44,115 bases of DNA, taken from NCBI GenBank assembly GCA_013215655.1, contig JABSOX010000048.1:1-44115 (forward strand), read 5' to 3'. Of this stretch, positions 9,061-18,334 are shown one piece after another (within the stretch, counting starts at the first letter, position 1; each line of letters starts with the position of its first letter). This DNA comes from Colwellia sp. GTDB taxonomy: Bacteria; Pseudomonadota; Gammaproteobacteria; Enterobacterales; Alteromonadaceae. A program made the position numbers and the translations under genes. The notes below the pieces were generated by a model. The model was given only the letters and a program-made list of their open reading frames with translations. It was not told the origin of the DNA and did no database searches.

Positions 9061-9448
9061 CTTAATGCGTATTTATGTTCTTTTTGTTGGAATCAGTGGC
9101 TGTTTTTCAGTATTATTCGGCGCTTGGTTTGCACATGCTGGCCAAGGATTACCTGAGAGTGTTCAGTTTCGACTGATGAATGCTCAGCAATATCAATTTA
9201 TTCATACACTTGCATTGCTGTCTGTGATTGCTTTATATCGATATCATCCTTCTAAATGGTTATTTGCATCGGCTAGCTGTTTTTTTGTGGGGATTTTGTT
9301 TTTTAGTGGCAGCTTATATATCAAAACATTTTTAGGTTTTGCAGCTATTGGAAAAATAACGCCGCTAGGTGGAATGTTACTGGCTCTTGGCTGGTTACTG
9401 ACTATATTTGTAAGTAACAAATTGTTTAATAAAGAAAGAATTCAATAA
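9047..9448 (+). CDS. ygdD: DUF423 inner-membrane protein YgdD
   Basis: A 133-residue membrane protein with about four predicted helices: residues 8-30, 50-65, 70-90 and 105-125. The conserved family features are FGAWFAHAG near the start and FSGSLY in the third helix. The gene overlaps the 3' end of the hydrolase gene by 14 bp, suggesting translational coupling, and is followed 16 bp later by rlmM, the same neighbour as in E. coli. Molecular function is unknown. Confidence 0.85.
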   Translation: MKSVNLMRIYVLFVGISGCFSVLFGAWFAHAGQGLPESVQFRLMNAQQYQFIHTLALLSVIALYRYHPSKWLFASASCFFVGILFFSGSLYIKTFLGFAAIGKITPLGGMLLALGWLLTIFVSNKLFNKERIQ

Positions 9449-9464
9449 ACATTAAGAAACTATT

Positions 9465-10553
9465 ATGACCGCTATCGTATTATATTGTCGTCCAGGCTTT
9501 GAAAAAGAGTGTGGAGCCGAAATTCAAGAAAAAGCTTCATGGAATGAAGTTTATGGCTACTTAGAGCTGAAAAAAAATCAAGGTATTGTTTATTTCCATT
9601 TAAATAATGCCGATGAAGGTGATGCACTTATTAAAAAAATGCCATTAAATCGTTTGATTTTTGCTCGTCAATGGTTTTTAACTTTAACGGAAAAAATTGA
9701 ATTGCCTGATTATAACCGTGTTGAGGCTATAATTGAGGTTTTGGGTAATGAATGGCAATATGCCGAGTTACGCATGGAAACAGCAGATACTAATGATGGT
9801 AAGTCGTTATCAAAATTCTGTCGAAAACTTGCCGTACCTTTAAGGCAAGCATTACGAAAATCAAAGTCTTTAACTGAAAAGGGTGATAATGAAGGCGCTA
9901 TTTTACACGCTCTATTTTTAAGTGGTCAGGAAGTTATTTTAGGTTACTCTGTAGCTCATAATAGTTCACCTCATGTAATGGGGATACCACGTTTAAAATT
10001 TCCTAATAAATCGCCAAGTCGTTCAACCTTAAAACTTGATGAAGCCTTTTTATATTTTATCCCAAGAGATGAGTGGGATACTCGTTTAACCTCTGGTATG
10101 AACGCTGTTGATTTAGGTGCAGCACCTGGCGGGTGGACATATCAGCTAGTACGCCGCGGTATGATGGTGACAGCTATTGATAATGGGGCTATGGCCGAGT
10201 CTTTAATGGAAACAGGTCAAGTTAAGCATAAAATGATGGATGGCTTTAAGTATATTCCAATGAAACAAAATGTTTATTGGCTTGTTTGTGACATGATAGA
10301 AAAGCCACAACGTGTAGCAAAATTAATGGCTGAATGGTTATTACATGGTTATTGTAAAGAAGCTATATTTAACCTTAAACTGCCAATGAAAGGGCGTTAT
10401 CAACAAGTTAATAATGATTTACAAGCGATGAAAGATGCTTTTTCTCAGTATAAAGTTAAATATGAGTTATTTGCTAAGCATTTATATTATGATCGTGAAG
10501 AAATTACGGTGCATGCGCGTTTATTGTCGCCATTACCTGATTTTGATAAGTAG
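9465..10553 (+). CDS. rlmM: 23S rRNA (cytidine-2498-2'-O)-methyltransferase
   Basis: RlmM methylates the ribose of C2498 in 23S rRNA using S-adenosylmethionine. The 362-residue protein has an N-terminal THUMP-like RNA-binding half and a C-terminal Rossmann methyltransferase. Its AdoMet motif AVDLGAAPGGWTYQLVRRG starts near residue 214, and NLKLPMKGRY carries the conserved catalytic lysine. It closes the gcvA-hydrolase-ygdD-rlmM run. Transcription from here converges with the isocitrate dehydrogenase gene. Confidence 0.95.
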   Translation: MTAIVLYCRPGFEKECGAEIQEKASWNEVYGYLELKKNQGIVYFHLNNADEGDALIKKMPLNRLIFARQWFLTLTEKIELPDYNRVEAIIEVLGNEWQYAELRMETADTNDGKSLSKFCRKLAVPLRQALRKSKSLTEKGDNEGAILHALFLSGQEVILGYSVAHNSSPHVMGIPRLKFPNKSPSRSTLKLDEAFLYFIPRDEWDTRLTSGMNAVDLGAAPGGWTYQLVRRGMMVTAIDNGAMAESLMETGQVKHKMMDGFKYIPMKQNVYWLVCDMIEKPQRVAKLMAEWLLHGYCKEAIFNLKLPMKGRYQQVNNDLQAMKDAFSQYKVKYELFAKHLYYDREEITVHARLLSPLPDFDK

Positions 10554-10752
10554 TTCGACATATAGCGGGTTATGTAGATGGATTGTAAAGTGTAGATGTC
10601 CATAGAAAGGTATAGTGTTTAATGTAGGTCGACACGAGTGTAGCTAGGTTCGACAAAAAGAATGTAAGCATTTGTCTAGGCACTGTTTATCAATTCCCGA
10701 CATAAACGAAGTACTTACATTCGTGTAAGCAAACCATCGACTACACAAACTG
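10554..10752. other. Repeat-rich convergent intergenic segment, no gene
   Basis: First half of the 371-bp gap between rlmM and idh. There is no credible reading frame. It contains short inverted fragments, including CTTACA-TTCG-TGTAAG (10714-10729, a perfect 6-bp stem with TTCG loop) and several variants of GTAGGTCGAC/GTTCGAC. It looks like decayed copies of short palindromic repeats. Confidence 0.5.
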
Positions 10753-10872
10753 ACCATACATCCTGTATATTGACACTCTTTCACATCTATGTGATCGTGT
10801 CATACCATACATCCTGTATTTCGACACTCTTTCACATCCATGTGATCGTGTCATACCATACATCCTGTATAT
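10753..10872. repeat. 51-bp tandem repeat (about 2.4 copies), GGA-hairpin family copy 3
   Basis: Unit 1 is 10753-10803, unit 2 is 10804-10854, and a partial third is 10855-10872. The two full units differ at only three positions. Each holds TACATCCTGTA (10757-10767, 10808-10818, 10859-10869) and the palindrome CACATCyATGTG (10782-10793, 10833-10844). Read on the minus strand these are TACAGGATGTA and CACATrGATGTG, the same parts as in copy 2 after greA. Confidence 0.9.
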
Positions 10873-10898
10873 AAAAACCGACATAATGTCGGTTTTTT
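10873..10898. terminator. Bidirectional terminator between rlmM and idh
   Basis: ACCGACA (10877-10883) pairs with TGTCGGT (10887-10893) around TAA. It has an A-run before and a T-run after, so it can stop transcription on either strand for these convergent genes. The 51-bp repeats lie on the rlmM side of it. Confidence 0.85.
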
Positions 10899-10924
10899 AT
10901 CATTAGCTTCTGAGCGTATTTATA

Positions 10925-11932
10925 TTACAAACGTTCAAGTAAAGCTTCAGTAAAATCGGTCGTGCCGTGTGTGCCACCTAAATCACGAGTTGTTCTATCT
11001 CCTGATGCTATAACATCGGTGATTGCTTGACGGATGTTGTCAGCTTTATCACTCATATCCAAATATTCAAGCATTTGAATTGCAGCTAAAATAACTGAGG
11101 TTGGGTTTGCAATGTTTTTGCCTGCGATATCAGGAGCACTGCCATGAACAGCTTCAAAAATAGCGCAGTCTTCACCAATGTTTGCGCCCGGAGCCATGCC
11201 TAATCCACCAACAAGGCCTGCGCATAAATCAGATAAAATATCTCCAAACAAGTTAGTAGTGACAATCACATCAAACTGATCAGGGTTCATCACCAGTTGC
11301 ATACAACAGTTATCAACGATCATTTCTGTTGATTCAATATCAGGGTAACGAGCAGCAACTTCGCGAGCTACTTTCAAAAACAACCCTGATGTTGATTTTA
11401 ATATATTTGCTTTATGCACCGCGGTAACTTTTTTACGACCTTCTTTACGAGCTGTTTCATAGGCGAACGTTAATATGCGCTCAGCACCTTCGCGTGTTAT
11501 TACGCTCATCGCTTCAGCTGTTTCACCATCTTCAGAGACTTTTTGCCCAAGACCTGAATACATTCCTTGCGTATTTTCTCTAACGGTTAAAATATCGATA
11601 TTTTCGTAACGTGCTTTAGTACCTTTAAATGACAATACCGGACGAAGGTTGGCGTAAAGTTTAAAATGTTTACGTAAAGTAACGTTAATTGAAGTAAAAC
11701 CTTCTCCAACGGGTGTTGTTAATGGACCTTTGAGGGTAACTTTATTTTTTTTGATAAGTTCTAATGTTTCTTCTGGAACTAATTCACCATGTTTTTCTAA
11801 TGCAGTAAGGCCAGCATCTGCGTATTCATATTCAAAATCACAACCTGCTTTATCTAATACTTTTATGGTTGCATCGATGATATCTGGGCCGATGCCGTCT
11901 CCGGGAATAACTGTTATGGTTTGCTTAGCCAT
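10925..11932 (-). CDS. Isocitrate dehydrogenase, NAD-dependent type
   Basis: A 335-residue beta-decarboxylating dehydrogenase of the isocitrate/isopropylmalate family. The nucleotide-site start VIPGDGIGPD (residues 8-17) and the substrate loop VGEGFTSINVTLRK with Ser81 are present. Also present are the catalytic Tyr in ENTQGMYSG and Lys in VHKANILK, and metal-binding aspartates in TTNLFGDILSD. After HGSAP (263-267) come Asp268-Ile269, where NADP-dependent E. coli Icd has Lys-Tyr. Acidic plus hydrophobic there is the NAD-type signature. The short length and the TPVG substrate loop resemble mitochondrial IDH3. Isopropylmalate or homoisocitrate activity is less likely. Confidence 0.85.
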   Translation of the reverse strand: MAKQTITVIPGDGIGPDIIDATIKVLDKAGCDFEYEYADAGLTALEKHGELVPEETLELIKKNKVTLKGPLTTPVGEGFTSINVTLRKHFKLYANLRPVLSFKGTKARYENIDILTVRENTQGMYSGLGQKVSEDGETAEAMSVITREGAERILTFAYETARKEGRKKVTAVHKANILKSTSGLFLKVAREVAARYPDIESTEMIVDNCCMQLVMNPDQFDVIVTTNLFGDILSDLCAGLVGGLGMAPGANIGEDCAIFEAVHGSAPDIAGKNIANPTSVILAAIQMLEYLDMSDKADNIRQAITDVIASGDRTTRDLGGTHGTTDFTEALLERL

Positions 11933-12191
11933 TATTTTGCCTTTTGAATAAGTCTGAATAGTAAGTTTAGTCTAAGTCACCATTTTGTCACTTAGAAGTT
12001 GCTTAGTAGAATTAGGCAGCGTTATACCATGGGGATGTGCTGTAAGCTAGCTTGAAAGGTTTACAAATACCTACCATAAATGACAATAAGGATTTAGAAA
12101 TGAGCTTAGCTTTCTGTATTCTACCTAAGATAATGATGTTACTGAAGTGAGTGTAAACGTAAGTAAGGTAATGAAAATTGATTTAACGCAA

Positions 12192-12569
12192 TTATAGTTG
12201 CTTAAATCTCTCATACGCACTTTTACCTATGGCAAAGAGTGCATCATTTTTAAATAATAAAGCTGTACACTCTTCTTGTGTGGTTATGCCATCAGATTTC
12301 ATATGCTGTGTTCGGTAGAACATTACTTGAAATCTATCACCTGCTACTTTTTTTGCTTCAGTAATATCTGGGTTGCCTAATTGCTGAAGTGCTTGTTCAA
12401 AATTAAACTGATCAATTTGCAATTCTGCTATAAATTGGCGGTTATAAGATTCTCTATCTTCCCACTTCATGTTGGCGGGACTGTCATCATAAAAATTCAT
12501 CACTAGGGCGACAAATATACCGTATGCCGTTAATGCAATTAAAATACGACCGATGACTGTTTTACTCAT
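12192..12569 (-). CDS. DUF3192 protein, membrane-anchored
   Basis: A 125-residue protein with one N-terminal membrane helix (about 7-27, IGRILIALTAYGIFVALVMNF) and a soluble, probably periplasmic, part. The stretch VMFYRTQHMKSDGITTQEEC is the conserved DUF3192 core, and nearly the same sequence occurs in the lipoprotein gene at 18832. There is no lipobox here. AAGGAT precedes the start. It stands alone between idh and xni. Function unknown. Confidence 0.8.
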   Translation of the reverse strand: MSKTVIGRILIALTAYGIFVALVMNFYDDSPANMKWEDRESYNRQFIAELQIDQFNFEQALQQLGNPDITEAKKVAGDRFQVMFYRTQHMKSDGITTQEECTALLFKNDALFAIGKSAYERFKQL

Positions 12570-12728
12570 TATGATCCTTGATGCTTTATTAATAGAGCGA
12601 TATCAATTTGCCTGATTTTATTATCAACATACTGTAAATGCTCTCGTAGTCTTACTATATGTGAAATATTATTTATGTGAAGGTAGTTAATCGCAATAAT
12701 ATGCAATTTAGACGCATTCGGTGGTAGC

Positions 12729-13550
12729 TTAGCTTAAATTGGCGTGTTCTTCTTCATGTAGAAGTTTATCTTTAAGGTTAAAGCCAATGGGAATATCGGT
12801 TTTAAGTGTTAATAGTTTTTTTCCTATGGTCATTGTCTCAGCACTTTCAAATAACTTATTTCTAATGGTTGCTTTTAAATCTGTTGCCGATAACAAAGCG
12901 GTTAGAGAGCCATGCTCTTTTAATAGCGCTGATGCTGTTACTTGACCAATGCCGGGGACTCCGGGGATTTTATTGGTTGAGTCTCCGGTGAGTGTCCATA
13001 AATCCATTAATAAATCAGGTTTTACACAAAATTTTTCTTGTACGTAATGTTCATCAAGATAGCGTCGATTAAAATAATCATAGACATGTATGTTTTGATT
13101 AAGTAATGATAAAAAACATTTGTCGGTTGAAATAATCGTTACTTTTTGGTTTCGTAATGCCACTTTTATAGCCAAAGTGGCAATTAAATCATCGGCTTCG
13201 TCTTGGTCTGATACTAAGGAGTCGACATGTTGTTTCATAAATTCGTCTTGAATATCACCAAGCTTATTGCCGAGGTGTTCAGGCATTTTTTTTCGACCTT
13301 TTTTATAATCAGGGTATAGCTGATAACGCCAACAGGGTGCTTGACTATCAAAAACGGCTAAAATGTGGGTTGGATTAGTTTGTTCAATTATTTTACCCAA
13401 TGCCAAAGCACATGCCTGCTGAGTATTAAATAAAACTTGCTTTTTTGTATTCTCAGCAAGCTCGTTATTTAATAGAAACGGCCTTTCTTGCACGGCATAT
13501 ATGCGTCGAATTAAATTTAAAGCATCAATAAGAACAAGATGTACGCCCAT
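12729..13550 (-). CDS. xni: Flap endonuclease Xni (ExoIX)
   Basis: A 273-residue protein of the 5'-3' exonuclease/FEN family, related to the N-terminal domain of DNA polymerase I. The start HLVLIDALNLIRRIYAV carries the first metal-site aspartate. DQDEADDLIATLA holds the central acidic cluster, and the helix-hairpin-helix IPGVPGIGQVTASALL binds DNA. The start lies three bases past the ppnN stop codon. Its Shine-Dalgarno GGAGGG is formed by the last codons of ppnN, so the two are coupled. It is about 20 residues longer than E. coli Xni. Confidence 0.93.
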   Translation of the reverse strand: MGVHLVLIDALNLIRRIYAVQERPFLLNNELAENTKKQVLFNTQQACALALGKIIEQTNPTHILAVFDSQAPCWRYQLYPDYKKGRKKMPEHLGNKLGDIQDEFMKQHVDSLVSDQDEADDLIATLAIKVALRNQKVTIISTDKCFLSLLNQNIHVYDYFNRRYLDEHYVQEKFCVKPDLLMDLWTLTGDSTNKIPGVPGIGQVTASALLKEHGSLTALLSATDLKATIRNKLFESAETMTIGKKLLTLKTDIPIGFNLKDKLLHEEEHANLS

Positions 13551-13553
13551 TCA

Positions 13554-14900
13554 TTACCCTCCAATAACTTCATAGCAAGGTTGGTATTTTGTGCCGGGTA
13601 ACTTCATTCGTTGTTGAGCAACAAAAGATTTTAATAATTTATCCATAAGCGCCATTATATGACTATCTCCTGATATTTTAAAAGGACCTTTTTCTCGAAC
13701 AGCTTTAATGCCATGTGATTTTACATTCCCTGAAACAATGCCAGAGAAAACTCGTCGAAGATTTGCTGCTAATGTTGCCGTGTCTTGATCGAAGCTAATG
13801 TTTTGATTTGACATGTTTTCATGAGTCGGTTCAAAAGGGTGCTGAAAATCAGGTTCAATGACAAGAGACCAATTGTAATGATAAGCATCACCAATTTGTT
13901 TTCTATAGGTTAATACATCTACTAACCCAGCTTTTAATGTTTGTGCAACCTTTTGAGCGTCACCCACAATGATGGTGTATAAATTCTGTGCTTTTTCCCC
14001 TAGCGTGGCACCGATAAATGCATCAATACCTTGAAAGTATTCTGCACTTTCCGCTGGGCCAGTGAGGATGATAGGAAGCTTTTGAGCTTGGTTTTTACTG
14101 TTAAGCATTATACCTAAAATATATAATAACTCTTCAGCAGTACCTGCACCACCGGGGAAAATAATGATGCCATGTGAGATACGAACAAACGCCTCTAAAC
14201 GCTTTTCTATATCAGGCATAATAACCAATTCATTAACGATTGGGTTTGGTGGCTCGGCGGCAATAATACTCGGCTCAGTTAATCCTATATAACGACCTTG
14301 GTTATTACGTTGTTTGGCATGACCGATTGTTGCACCTTTCATTGGCCCCTTCATTGCGCCGGGGCCACAGCCAGTGCAAATATTGAAGTTACGTAAGCCA
14401 AGTTGATAACCCACTTCTTTTGTATACTTATATTCTAAATGATTTATTGAGTGTCCGCCCCAACACGTTATTAAGTTAGGATCAGTTTCAGGCCTAATAA
14501 TATCTGCGTTACGTAAAATATCAAATGTTATATGAGTAATTTGTTCGGAAATATCCGTCATGTCTTTATAACGACTACTAGTAAACAATATATCGCGTAG
14601 TACTACGGATAAATGTTCTTGAATGCCTTTAATTATTTTTCCATCAACAAATGCGTGCAAAGGTGGGTTTTGTAAGTCTATTTTGACACCACGTTCACGT
14701 CGGAGAACTTGTATTTGAAAATCGGTAAACTGCTGATAAATTTGCTCCGCATCATCGGTATGACTTCCTGCATTTAAAACGGCGAGAGAACAATTTCGAT
14801 AGAGGTTATATAATTCACTGGTTGCTGATTGATGCAGTTGATCGACTTCAACTTGTGAAAGCATATTCATACTGCCGACGGGATTTAGTTGAGAATGCAT
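13554..14900 (-). CDS. ppnN: Pyrimidine/purine nucleotide 5'-monophosphate nucleosidase
   Basis: PpnN (YgdH) splits nucleoside monophosphates into base and ribose-5-phosphate; in E. coli it is an alarmone target. The 448-residue protein has a central LOG-type Rossmann domain with [12 protein letters not shown] at 248-259, preceded by [16 protein letters not shown]. Family N- and C-terminal extensions flank it. It matches E. coli YgdH along its full length, and AAGGAG precedes the ATG. It leads the ppnN-xni pair. Confidence 0.95.
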   Translation of the reverse strand: MHSQLNPVGSMNMLSQVEVDQLHQSATSELYNLYRNCSLAVLNAGSHTDDAEQIYQQFTDFQIQVLRRERGVKIDLQNPPLHAFVDGKIIKGIQEHLSVVLRDILFTSSRYKDMTDISEQITHITFDILRNADIIRPETDPNLITCWGGHSINHLEYKYTKEVGYQLGLRNFNICTGCGPGAMKGPMKGATIGHAKQRNNQGRYIGLTEPSIIAAEPPNPIVNELVIMPDIEKRLEAFVRISHGIIIFPGGAGTAEELLYILGIMLNSKNQAQKLPIILTGPAESAEYFQGIDAFIGATLGEKAQNLYTIIVGDAQKVAQTLKAGLVDVLTYRKQIGDAYHYNWSLVIEPDFQHPFEPTHENMSNQNISFDQDTATLAANLRRVFSGIVSGNVKSHGIKAVREKGPFKISGDSHIMALMDKLLKSFVAQQRMKLPGTKYQPCYEVIGG

Positions 14901-15007
14901 TTAATGCTCCTTATGTTCGATGAGGTGAGTAAACAAAGGAGAGTTTATGCCATTAATTGATAGTGATATAAATGTCACCTTTGATAAATGATTTACTCAT
15001 ATTAATG

Positions 15008-16606
15008 TTATATATAGACTACTTGATTCTTTCCTTGGGCTTTTGCTTGATATAATGCAGTATCTGCACGTTCGAATGCAATATGGATATTATCATCTTC
15101 TTTAACATGACTTACACCAATTGAAACCGTAATGTTTACCTTATTATCTTTAAACTTAAAAGGCAATCGAGCAACTTGTTTTCTAAGTGTATCTAGCTTC
15201 TTGAGTGTTTTTTCTTTATTAAAGTTTGAAAAAATCAGTACAAACTCTTCTCCGCCATAGCGTGCGATAAATGCATCTTCACCGATATGTTTTTGTAATG
15301 TATTAGCTATCACCTGTAAGGTTTTATCGCCAGCAGTATGTCCGTAGGTATCATTAATGCGTTTAAAGTCATCTAAATCAAGTACCACTATAGCGAGTTC
15401 AAAATTACTGTGGTGATAATGAACCATCTTTTTAGTAAAGTATTCGTCAAATGCAGCTCTGTTGGAAAGCTTTGTTAGTGCATCTTGCATGCTTTTAGCT
15501 TGTTGTTCTTGAATACGCTTTTCAAAAGTCTTACTTTGTTTTTCAAGTTGGTCTACTTTCTTTGCCATATCGGTCATTTGTAATCTAAGGCTTAGTTGTT
15601 GCTCGTATTCCAAAGTTGACTTTTTCTTGAGTGTGCCAGCTATCAGTTGTAATTTTTCGTTAATATCAACTTTAATGTCTGCTAGAGATGTCGCTTTATT
15701 TAATCCACAAGCCATATCACTGACTTGCTTTTGCAGAAGTACATTTAGTTTGTCGTGTTTAGCTGCTGATTGATTTTGCGTTGATAGTGTCGTTTTTACT
15801 GCAGATTGTACGGTAGATAGTGCTTCACTAAGTGTCGATAAAAATATTTTTGCTGTATTTCTTTCTTGTTTTAAGTCATCAACGATTACATCAAATACTT
15901 CAAAGAAGTGATTGAATAAATGATCATTAGTCATCTCTTTTGATAACTTTAATTTGATTGATGAAATATGTTTTGTATGAATGTCAGATAAAACAAGGTC
16001 GTTTAAAATGGAGGAAAATTTGTCAATAAATTGTTTATCTACAGGTTGAGATTTAGGAGAGTCATCATCACCAATACGTTGTTGCTGATTACTTAATAGT
16101 CCGTTAGTCGAATCATCAATTTTTGCTTTTATAGCCTCGTCATAAAATGCTAATAGTTCACTTAAAGAGGGAATATATTGAATAAGTGCGTCTTTTACTT
16201 CATCGCTTTCTTTTATAAGAACTCTTAGTTTTCGTCTTAATGGAGCAGGTAAACCGTTTGTTTTTTGTAGAGATTGGCCCGCCGAATGAAATTTGTCGTG
16301 TAACAAACGGATATTTGTATTATTTTTTGATGAATATTGTTGCAGCAACTGAGATATTTTGTTTATTTGTGTTTCTATCTCAGTTAAGGGCGCTGATTTT
16401 TTTAGGAGAGATCTTAGATTACCTAAACGATTATCTAATGTTACATCTAAGCCTTTGCATGTTTGAGATAACTTTGCGATGAATGGGATAAAAATCGATG
16501 CTTGTGATTTTAGGTCATTCTCTATGAGTGTTTTTGAAGATATCGCCGCATCAAGCTTACGCTTTATAATAACTATTTCTTTATCGGTAGCTAATTTATC
16601 GTTCAT
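15008..16606 (-). CDS. GGDEF-domain diguanylate cyclase with long helical N-terminus
   Basis: A 532-residue cytoplasmic protein, predicted to make cyclic di-GMP. Residues 1-365 are mostly helical, with no membrane segment or signal peptide. They end in a coiled coil (about 330-370, QLEKQSKTFEKRIQEQQAK) that should mediate dimerisation. The GGDEF domain follows, with the active loop RYGGEEF (GGEEF at 451-455), FDEYF and DLDDFKRINDTYGH, all consistent with activity. The inhibitory-site RxxD four residues before RYGG is absent (GEDAFIA), so product feedback is probably weak. The sensory input is unknown. It lies between ppnN and queF, each with its own gap. Confidence 0.88.
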   Translation of the reverse strand: MNDKLATDKEIVIIKRKLDAAISSKTLIENDLKSQASIFIPFIAKLSQTCKGLDVTLDNRLGNLRSLLKKSAPLTEIETQINKISQLLQQYSSKNNTNIRLLHDKFHSAGQSLQKTNGLPAPLRRKLRVLIKESDEVKDALIQYIPSLSELLAFYDEAIKAKIDDSTNGLLSNQQQRIGDDDSPKSQPVDKQFIDKFSSILNDLVLSDIHTKHISSIKLKLSKEMTNDHLFNHFFEVFDVIVDDLKQERNTAKIFLSTLSEALSTVQSAVKTTLSTQNQSAAKHDKLNVLLQKQVSDMACGLNKATSLADIKVDINEKLQLIAGTLKKKSTLEYEQQLSLRLQMTDMAKKVDQLEKQSKTFEKRIQEQQAKSMQDALTKLSNRAAFDEYFTKKMVHYHHSNFELAIVVLDLDDFKRINDTYGHTAGDKTLQVIANTLQKHIGEDAFIARYGGEEFVLIFSNFNKEKTLKKLDTLRKQVARLPFKFKDNKVNITVSIGVSHVKEDDNIHIAFERADTALYQAKAQGKNQVVYI

Positions 16607-16806
16607 AAAACTTAAGGTTTCCTAAAATAGTATTGTGAAATACAGTGCATTTTCTTAATATTTATCAATTTAATCTCAATAACTATTATATGTTAAATTT
16701 TACAACAACATATAAAATATCCATAATAATTTAAATTTATCGTTGATTTCTAGCGTATTTTGCCAGATATACCTAAAATGCTATTTTAAATATCACTAAA
16801 TTATCA

Positions 16807-17667
16807 TTATTGTCTTAATGTTCTCGCAAGTGGTGCTTGCTTTATTAACGTAGAGCGAAATGGGTTAATATCTAAGCCGCCTCTTCTAGTGTAGCGTGCA
16901 TATACCGTAAGTTCAGAAATGTCACAATGTTTTTTTAGATCACAGAAAATTCTTTCTACGCACTGCTCATGAAATTCATTATGTTGTCTAAAGGAAACCA
17001 GGTATTTTAGTAGCGATGAATGGTTTATTGCTCTTCCTGTGTAGGATATGTAAATACTGGCCCAATCAGGTTGGTTGGTTATTAAACAGTTTGACTTAAG
17101 TAAATGACTTACCAAAGATTCTGTTACCTTTTTCTCATCTGCTAAATGGCAATTTTTTAGCAGATCTGAGTTGAGTTTATAATTGTCTATATCAATATCT
17201 AGCTCATCTAAGCAAGTAGCGGGTGAGTTATTAATCGTTAGTGCTGGGCATAAATCAACGGGAAAAAGTGTTACTTGTGTTATCATTCCTGAGGTTCTAG
17301 AGAGATCTTTAATTAAATGTTCTTCGACTTGCTGCCATGAGCTAAATTTACTTTGATTAAAACTATTCAAGTATAATTTGAATGATTTAGACTCTACAAT
17401 CGCAGGGCTTTGGCAAGGAAACCTAAACTCAGCGACGGCTACAACGGGTTTTCCCTTAGCGTTGAGCCAAGAGAGTTCATAACCGTACCAGACATCTTCA
17501 CCGATAAAGGGTAAGTTTTTGTCGGTTATATTTAATGCATCTCTATTAAGTGTTCTTGGTACAGCTTGTAATAATTCTGGGTTATATTCACTACTATAAT
17601 TGGTGGGCTTTCCAAGTGTTAATTTACTAAGCTCGCTAGATTTTTTATATGTTGTCATTAATGTCAT
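16807..17667 (-). CDS. queF: NADPH-dependent 7-cyano-7-deazaguanine reductase
   Basis: QueF reduces preQ0 to preQ1 for queuosine in tRNA. This is the long, two-domain form. The N-terminal half has the substrate motif ESKSFKLYLNSFNQ, and the C-terminal half has the catalytic cysteine (about residue 194) in LKSNCLITNQPDW. The tail YARYTRRGGLDINPFR is as in E. coli. The start is uncertain: ATG at 17667 is given, ATG at 17658 aligns best with E. coli, and a TTG lies at 17673. It is divergent from syd, a neighbour of queF in enterobacteria too. Confidence 0.94.
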   Translation of the reverse strand: MTLMTTYKKSSELSKLTLGKPTNYSSEYNPELLQAVPRTLNRDALNITDKNLPFIGEDVWYGYELSWLNAKGKPVVAVAEFRFPCQSPAIVESKSFKLYLNSFNQSKFSSWQQVEEHLIKDLSRTSGMITQVTLFPVDLCPALTINNSPATCLDELDIDIDNYKLNSDLLKNCHLADEKKVTESLVSHLLKSNCLITNQPDWASIYISYTGRAINHSSLLKYLVSFRQHNEFHEQCVERIFCDLKKHCDISELTVYARYTRRGGLDINPFRSTLIKQAPLARTLRQ

Positions 17668-17728
17668 CACCAACTGTTGTTATTACTTATCTTTCATTAT
17701 CTACTATTTTAAAGGATTTCTTTGTTAT

Positions 17729-18286
17729 ATGAAATTATCCGCAAGCTCTTTACCTGAAATTATGGAACAGTTTATGGACTGTTATATTGAACTATATCAA
17801 GAGAAACATGAGCAGTTACCAATAATTGACATCGATGCTGACTGGCCGTCACCCTGCTTACAACACCTTCATAATGATAAAGAAGTCTTCTGGCAACCGA
17901 CAAAAAACAATGACTCTTTAAGTTTTGATAATGTTGAACAAGCACTTGAAATAAATTTACATGATGATATTCAAACCTATTTTACAACATATTTTAGTGA
18001 ATCTATTAATGCTAAATGTAGTGAAGGCGAGCTTTCTCTGTTATTGCCTTGGAGCATAGAGGATTTTAAACGTCTTCAAGAGAATATTATTGGCCACATA
18101 ATGATGAAAAAACGTCTAAAACAGCCCATAACTATCTTTTTTGCGGTAACCGATGATGAAGAAAATATCTTATCTATTGATAATGATAGTGGTGAGGTAT
18201 GGGTTGAGAGTGTTGGGTGCTTACCACATAAGAAATTAGCAGATTCACTCATTGAGTTTTTTAAACAAATAAGCCCCAAAGTTTAA
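17729..18286 (+). CDS. syd: SecY-interacting protein Syd
   Basis: Syd is a peripheral protein on the cytoplasmic face of the inner membrane that binds SecY and helps monitor translocon integrity. The 185-residue protein matches E. coli Syd in length and key stretches: WPSPCL, FWQPTK, the helix DFKRLQENIIGHIMMKKRLK and the SGEVWVES segment near the end. ATG at 17729 is chosen because translation upstream gives an unrelated hydrophobic extension. The gene marks the queF-syd-csrB neighbourhood shared with E. coli. Confidence 0.92.
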   Translation: MKLSASSLPEIMEQFMDCYIELYQEKHEQLPIIDIDADWPSPCLQHLHNDKEVFWQPTKNNDSLSFDNVEQALEINLHDDIQTYFTTYFSESINAKCSEGELSLLLPWSIEDFKRLQENIIGHIMMKKRLKQPITIFFAVTDDEENILSIDNDSGEVWVESVGCLPHKKLADSLIEFFKQISPKV

Positions 18287-18334
18287 ATCTTCAGCTAATG
18301 GCAAGTTAAAGTATATCCTTGTTTTACTTTTACT

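Noticed and set aside
10753-10872. CRISPR array
   Set aside because: The 51-bp unit repeats completely, without unique spacers, and there are no cas genes.
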